A program made the translations under genes and the position numbers. A stretch of 20,564 nt of DNA. It comes from RGIG990 sp045589455 (GTDB taxonomy: Bacteria; Verrucomicrobiota; Kiritimatiellia; RFP12; UBA3636). The stretch covers positions 1 through 20,564 of the forward strand of contig JAZNPC010000053.1 in NCBI GenBank assembly GCA_045589455.1, read 5' to 3'. The stretch's first letter is position 1. Each line of letters starts with the position of its first letter. Under the pieces are notes generated by a model, which saw only the letters and a program-made list of their open reading frames with translations, was not told the origin of the DNA and did not search any database. This document shows, piece after piece, positions 15,970 to 20,564 of this stretch.

Positions 15970-16066
15970 GGTGCTTCGTCCAACATCAATTATTATTCGG
16001 TAAAGATAAAATTGGCAAAATTTTCCTGAATTTGGGTGAAAAAACGCATAATGTTCAATTTAGCAC

Positions 16067-16096
16067 TTGACTTTTTTGCCTAAAAATGAGTAAATA
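16067..16096 (+). promoter_or_regulatory. Promoter of the small basic protein gene
   Basis: TTGACT (16067-16072), an 18-base spacer and TAAATA (16091-16096). Transcription would start near 16103, leaving a leader of about 90 bases. Confidence 0.65.
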
Positions 16097-16108
16097 TCAT
16101 TTCATTTT

Positions 16109-16162
16109 TTGAAGTGCAGAAGGCGGGTGCCGTTCGCACTCGCAAAAAGGTTTTAACTTCAA
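16109..16162 (+). promoter_or_regulatory. Structured mRNA leader of the small basic protein gene
   Basis: An outer 7-bp perfect stem, TTGAAGT (16109-16115) with ACTTCAA (16156-16162), encloses an 8-bp stem, GCGGGTGC (16123-16130) with GCACTCGC (16136-16143, one G-U), on a five-base loop. The start codon lies 29 bases after the outer stem, with GGAG at 16182-16185. The nested fold is compatible with an autoregulatory leader such as those of ribosomal proteins; this is inference only. Confidence 0.5.
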
Positions 16163-16191
16163 TAAAATAATTACGTAATTCGGAGTCCACC

Positions 16192-16419
16192 ATGTCATTA
16201 CAGAATCATGACGCAGTTAAAGGTTTAAAGCATGTTCGTCGTCCTAAAAAGACACCTGCAGAGCGTGCACGTCGCCAGAAGGCTCAGAAAAAACGTCTAG
16301 TTGCTCTTGGTGTTCCACAAGAGGTAGCAGACAAGATGAGCCCACTAGAGATTCGCAATAAGCTAACTCGCCCAGCACGAGTAAAGCGCGAGCTAGAAGC
16401 AGCAAAGGCTGCTGAATAA
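16192..16419 (+). CDS. Small, highly basic protein of unknown function
   Basis: I do not recognise this 75-residue protein. It has 21 K/R against 8 D/E (net about +13), concentrated in residues 10-35 (KGLKHVRRPKKTPAERARR and on), with no hydrophobic segment or cysteine. Residues 38-60 (ALGVPQEVADKMSPLEIRNKL) look like a short helix-turn-helix-sized helical pair, and the tail is an alanine/lysine helix. Composition suggests binding to RNA or DNA, for example as a ribosome- or nucleoid-associated protein. Support for a real gene: a good promoter, GGAG seven bases before ATG, the codon bias of the rpsO/pnp class (CGT, CTA, CCA), and a terminator directly after. It is monocistronic between the surface protein and pyrK. 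Confidence 0.8.
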   Translation: MSLQNHDAVKGLKHVRRPKKTPAERARRQKAQKKRLVALGVPQEVADKMSPLEIRNKLTRPARVKRELEAAKAAE

Positions 16420-16423
16420 GTTA

Positions 16424-16461
16424 AATTTAAACATATGGCTCTAGGCCAAATGGTTTAAATT
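16424..16461. repeat. Perfect 9-bp inverted repeat after the small basic protein gene
   Basis: AATTTAAAC (16424-16432) pairs with GTTTAAATT (16453-16461); within it TGGC and GCCA pair around TCTAG. It starts four bases after the stop codon and precedes the terminator, so it may stabilise the 3' end of the transcript. Confidence 0.5.
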
Positions 16462-16467
16462 ATGGTA

Positions 16468-16503
16468 AACCGGACAGGGCTATTTTTGCCTTGTTCGGTT
16501 TTT
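16468..16503 (+). terminator. Intrinsic terminator of the small basic protein gene
   Basis: A 13-bp stem (16468-16480 with 16488-16500, two G-U pairs) on a seven-base T-rich loop is followed by a T-run. Confidence 0.88.
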
Positions 16504-16511
16504 CCTTTATC

Positions 16512-16551
16512 GTGAGATGTTTTTCTCACATTATAACGCTTTTATTAAAAT
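16512..16551 (+). promoter_or_regulatory. Candidate pyrKD promoter with operator-like inverted repeat
   Basis: TTCTCA (16523-16528), a 17-base spacer and TAAAAT (16546-16551). The perfect inverted repeat GTGAGA-TGTTTT-TCTCAC (16512-16529) covers the -35, as expected of a repressor site. The -35 is weak, so the promoter call is tentative. Confidence 0.45.
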
Positions 16552-16570
16552 CTATAGAGAAGAGACATAT

Positions 16571-17368
16571 ATGCAACTAGACGATGCAGAAATTGTTTTT
16601 CACGAACCACTTAAAGGTGGCTATCGCTTAATTAAATTTAAAACTCCAGAAATTGCTGCAGCTTCAAAGCCTGGCCAGTATGTTCAGGTGCGCATTCCAA
16701 ATCTTGAAGCAACAGCTTTGCGCCGTCCATTTAGTATCTGCGGGGCAGAGGATGGGATACTAACAATTCTTTATAAGCAGGTTGGTCGCGGAACCTTTGC
16801 AATGGGAGATTTGCAGATTGGTCAGAAGGTAAATATCCTTGGTCCATTGGGTGATGGTGCTTTTCCTCTATGCGACTCTGCCACAACACCTCTTCTTATT
16901 GGTGGTGGCTTTGGTGTGGCACCATTATTGTTCTTAGCAAAGCAGCTTCCTCAAAAGGGCATTCTTTTTGTTGGTGGCCGCACAGCAGAGGATATTCTAA
17001 TAACCGAGGAATTTGAGAAAATTGGCTGGGATGTTCAGCTCTGTACAAATGATGGAAGCATCGGTACTAAGGGATTTGTGACTGCAGCTCTTGATGCATG
17101 GTTAGAGTCACACCCTGACACAAGGGCAGAAATGTATGCTTGTGGTCCAGAGCCAATGCTTAAAGCGATAGATGAGCGTGCAGCACGCTTTGGCCGTGTG
17201 GCATGGTTGTCTCTTGATCATCGCATGGCATGTGGTGTTGGTGCTTGCCTTGGCTGTATCCAGAAGGTTCGCCTGACAGATGAGGCTGGCAATGTAGTAG
17301 AGAAGACCTTGCGTGTTTGCAAGGATGGACCAATCTTTAAGAGCGGCACAATTGTTTGGGAGGCATAA
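16571..17368 (+). CDS. pyrK: Dihydroorotate dehydrogenase electron transfer subunit
   Basis: From the ATG at 16571 this is a 265-residue iron-sulfur flavoprotein that passes electrons from dihydroorotate oxidation in PyrD to NAD+. The FAD domain has RRPFSIC (51-57) and VGRGTFAM (71-78). The nucleotide domain has LLIGGGFGVAPLLFLAK (108-124) and MYACGPEPML (188-197). The 2Fe-2S cluster ligands are C221, C226 and C229 (MACGVGACLGC) and C250 (RVCKDGPIF), the PyrK pattern. An in-frame ATG exists 54 bases upstream at 16517, but it would add 18 residues unlike the family, and AGAGAAGAGA just before 16571 is a good ribosome-binding site. pyrD starts two bases after the pyrK stop, so the two subunits are made together. 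Confidence 0.95.
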   Translation: MQLDDAEIVFHEPLKGGYRLIKFKTPEIAAASKPGQYVQVRIPNLEATALRRPFSICGAEDGILTILYKQVGRGTFAMGDLQIGQKVNILGPLGDGAFPLCDSATTPLLIGGGFGVAPLLFLAKQLPQKGILFVGGRTAEDILITEEFEKIGWDVQLCTNDGSIGTKGFVTAALDAWLESHPDTRAEMYACGPEPMLKAIDERAARFGRVAWLSLDHRMACGVGACLGCIQKVRLTDEAGNVVEKTLRVCKDGPIFKSGTIVWEA

Positions 17369-17369
17369 A

Positions 17370-18266
17370 ATGGATTTATCTGTAAAAATTGGCAAGCTAG
17401 AAATGAAGAACCCAGTAACCGTTGCTTCTGGCACCTTTGGTTATGGGTTGGAATATTCTGAGCTAATAGATATAGAGCGACTTGGTGCTATTACAGTAAA
17501 GGGAATCAAGAAGGATCCATGTCCAGGAAATCCTCTTCCTCGTTTCTGTGAGGTCCCAGGTGGTATGATTAATGCAATTGGTTTGCAGGGACCTGGTGTA
17601 GAGGGCTTTGTACAGAATGATATGCCATTCCTACGCACGAAGAATGTCCCTGTAATTGTAAATATGTGGGGAACAAGCGTAGAAGGCTATGCAGAGACAG
17701 CTGCCTTACTTGATAAGGTTGAGGGAATTGATGCTTTAGAACTTAATGTATCATGCCCAAATGTTAAGAAGGGTGGATCTTCCTTTAGTGCAAATCCAGA
17801 TTTGATGGCAGAGGTGGTAAAAGCTGTCCGTGAGCAAACCTCATTGACACTGATTACAAAGCTTGCTCCAAATGTACCTGACATCACCATATATGCAAAG
17901 AAAGCTGTTGAAGCTGGTGCTGATGCTTTGAGCGTATGCAATACAGTTCCAGCAATGGCTATCGATATTGAGGCTCGCAAGCATGTTATTGCTAATAAGA
18001 CAGGAGGACTTTCTGGTGCTGCAATTCACCACATTGCTGTGAAGCTTGTTTGGGAAGTAACACACGCAGTTGATGTTCCAGTAATCGGTATGGGTGGAAT
18101 TATGGAGCCAAAGGATGCTATTGAACTAATGGCTGCTGGTGCTACAGCTGTTGCTGTAGGCACAGCAAACTTTATTGATCCAACTACACCTATTCGTGTA
18201 ATTGATGGCATTGCAGATTATATGCAGCGTCATGGTATGCAAACGCCAAAAGAAATTGCAATTTAA
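17370..18266 (+). CDS. pyrD: Dihydroorotate dehydrogenase, catalytic subunit (class 1B)
   Basis: A 298-residue FMN enzyme that oxidises dihydroorotate to orotate, the fourth step of pyrimidine synthesis. The visible signature is the N-terminal MKNPVTVASGTFGYG, ITVKGIKKDPCPGNPLPR with the FMN-contacting lysine, GLQGPGVEGF, LELNVSCPNVKKGG with the catalytic cysteine C129 characteristic of class 1, and the FMN phosphate loops IGMGGI and ATAVAVGTANF. The adjacent pyrK marks it as class 1B, NAD-linked. The start at 17370 follows GGGAGG (17358-17363) and gives the family N-terminus; a longer frame reaching back into pyrK is not credible. After the stop only a weak hairpin (CCAA-ATA-TTGG, 18288-18298, then GATTTTT) is present. 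Confidence 0.96.
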   Translation: MDLSVKIGKLEMKNPVTVASGTFGYGLEYSELIDIERLGAITVKGIKKDPCPGNPLPRFCEVPGGMINAIGLQGPGVEGFVQNDMPFLRTKNVPVIVNMWGTSVEGYAETAALLDKVEGIDALELNVSCPNVKKGGSSFSANPDLMAEVVKAVREQTSLTLITKLAPNVPDITIYAKKAVEAGADALSVCNTVPAMAIDIEARKHVIANKTGGLSGAAIHHIAVKLVWEVTHAVDVPVIGMGGIMEPKDAIELMAAGATAVAVGTANFIDPTTPIRVIDGIADYMQRHGMQTPKEIAI

Positions 18267-18423
18267 CTGGATTCCTATTTCTGACTGCCAAATATTGGGA
18301 TTTTTAGAGCAATGGCAAGCAATAGCTAAATTCCGTCGTCTAATTTGTCCTTTATTAGTTGCTTCCTAAACCGAATATCGCAGAAAATTCTAATAAAATT
18401 TTGCATATTTATGGAGTTAGGAC

Positions 18424-18486
18424 ATGAAACTTTTGTTCTAGTCATTTGCGTTGTTTTTTGTGACATTATCGTCTGGTATGTACTAA
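18424..18486 (+). pseudogene. Possible broken signal-peptide remnant
   Basis: GGAGTTAGGAC precedes an ATG whose frame reads MKLLF, an in-frame TAG (18439-18441), then SFALFFVTLSSGMY and TAA. Apart from the TAG it looks like the start of an exported protein. It is too short to be certain and may be chance. Confidence 0.25.
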
Positions 18487-18511
18487 AATATTGAAGAATG
18501 GGGGTGTTTTT

Positions 18512-19783
18512 ATGTTTAAATCAATTGTATGCTCAGTGTTGAGTTCTTTATTTGTAGTTTGTGTGCTTTATTTTGTTGCTTTTGATTCAAAAGAGGAATC
18601 TCTCCAGAAGACAAAAGCATGGAAGGATGCAATCGTTGTCTATGAGCTTGAAAATTATCAACTTAAAGATGGTGTGGTGAATGAAATATCAATGTCCATA
18701 GTGTCAAAGCCTGGTTGGAGCTATGTTTTGGGTGGAAATAGATATATAATCTATAATATTGAGCCAGAACGGTATAAATTAAATGCAGATGGTGAATGCT
18801 CTCAATGCTTGCAGGTTGGGCTCTTAGATCATAACAATCAGGTTGTTGATAAAAGATTTGTCTTAGCGGGTGTAAAAGAAGTAACTGATGTCTTTCTAAA
18901 AAATGGTGAAGTATTTGTTAGCGCCATTATGCATGATGACTCTGAAATCGTCAAGCTAGTTCCTCAAATAGAGGCTCCAAAACCATTACCAGATATGCGT
19001 AAAAATCCAAAAGCATATCTGAATGCTTATGCTCGCAAGATTCGTTCTTTATTAAGAACGGATTATCGCCCAGATAAACAATTTTCAGCTCTAGATTATC
19101 GGTATTATGATTCCAAAATTTCGGAAGCTTTAGAAAAAGAGAAGCTTCGTATGCTTGATTTATATGATGAAATTTTTGGTGATGAGGAAGGCTTAACTAA
19201 TGCATCACAGAAGCTCGAGCTTGTGTGCTTTTTGGAAGAAGGCTTGACTGATCTAATCAACAAAGAAAATGAAGACGAAGAGTTTGGCATCTCAACCTCT
19301 CAACAAAGCATCAATGATTATGTAATAGAGGAAGCAAAAAATATTTGCTGGGATAATTATATCTCTGCAATAGCATATCCTGAAAATTGGCGTACTGTGC
19401 GCAATTTAAAGGGTGTTTTTCGTGGCTTTCCTTTCGAAGCAAAAGATGGTATTGTGATATTTCGGGCTAATGTAAAGAATATAGATACAGAAGAGAAGGT
19501 AGAAGAAATTTTGATTTTAAGGCTTCTTTGGGATGGTGAAATGTATTCTGAATGGTGCTATAATCCAAAGGATTTCTCCAAATGTTTTAAGGATAAAATC
19601 AAATTTGAATTGATAGACCCGAATAATGTTACTGGAACTTATAAGCCAGAAACTGGATATTTTGTTTGCCGAGATGGAATTTGGGTGGAGGAATTTTCTG
19701 ATAGCATTACTACAAATGGCTGCGAAGGGGTTGAATTATTAGAACCTTTTAAGTGGCAAATACCGGTTAATTCGGCTGAGTAG
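18512..19783 (+). CDS. Membrane-anchored or exported protein of unknown function
   Basis: I do not recognise this 423-residue protein. It begins MFKSIVCSVLSSLFVVCVLYFVAF, a single hydrophobic segment that would be a membrane anchor or signal without a clear cleavage site. The rest is soluble. Residues about 65-145 are beta-rich with a CSQC pair and contain short strands with turns (KPGWSYVLGGNRYIIYNIEPE; LLDHNNQVVDKRFVLAG; FLKNGEVFVSAIMHDDSEIVKL), reminiscent of a WD/propeller-like or sensor fold. The middle is helical and acidic (about 180-275). The C-terminal part is again beta-rich (LLWDGEMYSEWCYNPKDFSKCF; GTYKPETGYFVCRDGIWVEEF). The start at 18512 has GGGGGTG five bases before it; an upstream TTG at 18491 is less likely. 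No neighbour suggests a role. It is probably lineage-specific. Confidence 0.7.
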   Translation: MFKSIVCSVLSSLFVVCVLYFVAFDSKEESLQKTKAWKDAIVVYELENYQLKDGVVNEISMSIVSKPGWSYVLGGNRYIIYNIEPERYKLNADGECSQCLQVGLLDHNNQVVDKRFVLAGVKEVTDVFLKNGEVFVSAIMHDDSEIVKLVPQIEAPKPLPDMRKNPKAYLNAYARKIRSLLRTDYRPDKQFSALDYRYYDSKISEALEKEKLRMLDLYDEIFGDEEGLTNASQKLELVCFLEEGLTDLINKENEDEEFGISTSQQSINDYVIEEAKNICWDNYISAIAYPENWRTVRNLKGVFRGFPFEAKDGIVIFRANVKNIDTEEKVEEILILRLLWDGEMYSEWCYNPKDFSKCFKDKIKFELIDPNNVTGTYKPETGYFVCRDGIWVEEFSDSITTNGCEGVELLEPFKWQIPVNSAE

Positions 19784-20130
19784 TCAATAGGCAAAGTAAA
19801 AAAACTTGAGTTGTACCAATTGGCGATAAGGTATATCTGGATTTTGGTCTGATTATTGCTGTTGCCAGCTTTAAATTAAAGGTTTTAAGCAGATGTTTTT
19901 TTTACTTTGTAGTATGCAAAAGTAAATGCAACTTTGCACGACTAAACGCACCAAAACAGGTGCATTTAGTTTTGCAAATAACAGTTTTTTTTTACTTTAG
20001 TAAAAAGGTTGATATTTCTGATTGTTTTAATCTTTATGTTAACTATGATGTTTGGTTAATGAGAGGGATGCCAAATTTCGGTGAGTATACAATAACAATT
20101 ATACAAGAAGAATAATAGTATTCCAGTATA
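19784..20130. other. AT-rich gene-poor stretch with poly-T repeats
   Basis: No confident gene is present. Three related A/T-tract repeats occur: CAAAGTAAAAAAAC (19792-19805) and its inverse GTTTTTTTTACTTTG (19895-19909), then a similar GTTTTTTTTTACTTTAG (19984-20000). A hairpin ACTAAACGCACC/GGTGCATTTAGT (19941-19952 with 19959-19970, one mismatch) looks like a terminator for the gene upstream. One frame stays open from 19810 to the TAA at 20113-20115 but has no ATG before 20059. Confidence 0.5.
19941..19973 (+). terminator. Probable terminator after the unknown membrane protein gene
   Basis: The stem ACTAAA-C-GCACC (19941-19952) with GGTGC-A-TTTAGT (19959-19970) has one C-A mismatch and a six-base loop, followed by TTT. 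It lies 158 bases after the stop codon, so the assignment is tentative. Confidence 0.5.
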
Positions 20131-20159
20131 TTGTTCATGTATATGTATATATATAAAAT
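20131..20159 (+). promoter_or_regulatory. Promoter ahead of the small hydrophobic peptide
   Basis: TTGTTC (20131-20136), a 17-base spacer and TAAAAT (20154-20159). Transcription would begin near 20166, only about six bases before the ATG at 20172, so the message would be nearly leaderless. Confidence 0.45.
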
Positions 20160-20171
20160 AGAAAATTAGAT

Positions 20172-20330
20172 ATGAAACTGAAATTTAAAATTTTTTCTAT
20201 TTTTGGGGGAGTTTTATTGCTCGCAATAGTCTGTATGTATTTCTATTTTGGAACTATTGTTGTTTTGACAATTATAGATAGTCGTATTATTTTGAAGGAC
20301 AATTATTTTCTCTTTGGTTGTTGTCAATAG
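20172..20330 (+). CDS. Possible 52-residue hydrophobic membrane peptide
   Basis: An open frame runs from ATG at 20172 to TAG at 20328-20330. It reads MKLKFKIFSIFGGVLLLAIV, then CMYFYFGTIVVLTIIDSRII, then a short polar tail ending in CCQ. A basic start followed by about 25 hydrophobic residues gives a clear single-span topology. A plausible promoter lies just upstream, but there is no Shine-Dalgarno site. It ends eight bases before the first operator-like repeat of the AbiEi-like gene. It could be a small membrane protein, a toxin-like peptide, or a chance frame in AT-rich DNA. Confidence 0.4.
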   Translation: MKLKFKIFSIFGGVLLLAIVCMYFYFGTIVVLTIIDSRIILKDNYFLFGCCQ

Positions 20331-20338
20331 TCAAAATA

Positions 20339-20353
20339 TACCCTTTATAGGTA
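20339..20353. promoter_or_regulatory. Operator-like repeat 1, upstream of the antitoxin promoter
   Basis: The imperfect inverted repeat TACC-N7-GGTA sits just upstream of the -35. Its right half belongs to a 17-base direct repeat (20347-20363) shared with operator 2. Confidence 0.5.
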
Positions 20354-20371
20354 ATAATTTGACGCAAGGGG

Positions 20372-20400
20372 TTGTCGATTACGAAGATTTATGATATATT
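20372..20400 (+). promoter_or_regulatory. Promoter of the AbiEi-like gene
   Basis: TTGTCG (20372-20377), a 17-base spacer and TATATT (20395-20400), lying exactly between the two operator-like repeats. Confidence 0.6.
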
Positions 20401-20412
20401 ATAAACCAAAAC

Positions 20413-20430
20413 ATTACCCAAATAGGTAAT
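20413..20430. promoter_or_regulatory. Operator-like repeat 2, between promoter and antitoxin start
   Basis: The perfect inverted repeat ATTACC-N6-GGTAAT covers the expected transcription start, nine bases before the start codon. The 17 bases at 20422-20438 match 20347-20363 at 15 positions, 75 bases apart (about seven helical turns). Confidence 0.55.
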
Positions 20431-20438
20431 AAAATGAC

Positions 20439-20564
20439 ATGAAGAAGTATGACGAATTATATGAAGTTGCCGTCTCTAATTATGGTTTGGTAACGGCTAA
20501 GACGATTGACGAGCTTGGCATCCATCTAAAGGATGTTCTTGAGTGGGTCAAGAGCGGGCGGCTT
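20439..20564 (+). CDS. AbiEi-like antitoxin / transcriptional regulator, N-terminus (partial)
   Basis: The first 42 codons are present before the window ends. The protein starts MKKYDELYEVAVSNYGLVTA and continues KTIDELGIHLKDVLEWVKSGRL. This fits the winged-helix N-terminal domain of AbiEi-type antitoxins and related regulators (PF13338-like): a helix, 'GLVTAKxIxELGI' recognition unit and a 'xxxVxxGRL' lead into the wing. AbiEi proteins repress their own promoter by binding inverted repeats, and two such repeats flank the promoter here. The partner would be an AbiEii nucleotidyltransferase just beyond the right edge, which cannot be seen. There is no strong Shine-Dalgarno site; GGTAAT at 20425-20430 is the nearest purine-containing stretch. 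Many solitary regulators share this domain, so a toxin-antitoxin role is inference. Confidence 0.65.
   Translation, partial: MKKYDELYEVAVSNYGLVTAKTIDELGIHLKDVLEWVKSGRL

Noticed and set aside
17313..17369. Longer pyrD start inside pyrK
   Set aside because: It adds 19 residues unlike any PyrD N-terminus; ATG at 17370 has a perfect ribosome-binding site and the normal N-terminus.
1..20564. CRISPR array
   Set aside because: No regularly spaced repeats of 24-40 bases were seen; the few short repeats are pairs with unequal spacing.

Overview
The window looks like a chromosomal segment of a Gram-negative, AT-leaning bacterium. The most likely home is the PVC superphylum, of the gut Kiritimatiellota/Lentisphaerota type. 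That guess rests on a 1454-residue exported protein with DUF2341, LamG and FnIII-like domains and a closing motif (INGESVPRGTYG) that I associate with those phyla, on a divergent isopropylmalate dehydrogenase, and on an outer-membrane barrel protein. It was not tested by any search.

Layout. (1) 1-225 is the 3' end of a group II intron, probably class C: the last 43 residues of its reverse transcriptase/maturase, then domains V and VI. (2) 226-570 has no gene but holds one copy of a structured dispersed repeat and a pair of 19-bp repeats that form hairpins. (3) 674-3190 is a composite phosphate transporter: lipoprotein signal, Ig-like region, Na/Pi cotransporter core and PhoU-like tail. (4) 3378-6168 is the conserved rpmH-rnpA-yidD-yidC cluster, tightly packed with overlapping genes and closed by a strong terminator. 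(5) 6222-6886 holds an inverted second copy of the dispersed repeat and a tRNA-Gly(CCC) with its own promoter. (6) 6887-9526 is rpsO and pnp, separated by two hairpin terminators. (7) 9654-11330 is a small outer-membrane barrel protein and a LeuB-family dehydrogenase. (8) 11605-15969 is the large surface protein behind a near-consensus promoter. (9) 16192-16419 is a very basic 75-residue protein with its own promoter, a folded leader and a terminator. (10) 16571-18266 is pyrK-pyrD, the two subunits of an NAD-linked dihydroorotate dehydrogenase. (11) 18512 to the end is accessory DNA: an unrecognised membrane-anchored protein, a gene-poor stretch with poly-T repeats and a startless open frame, a 52-residue hydrophobic peptide, and the first 42 codons of an AbiEi-like antitoxin gene with two operator-like inverted repeats around its promoter.

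How the genes work together. The core is translation and membrane biogenesis (bL34, RNase P protein, YidD, YidC, bS15, PNPase, tRNA-Gly) with pyrimidine and possibly leucine synthesis. Both ends are mobile or defensive in character. The best candidates for something undescribed are the small basic protein with its structured leader (16067-16503), the structured dispersed repeat (353-441 and 6351-6411), and the small-membrane-peptide plus AbiEi-like segment at the right edge.
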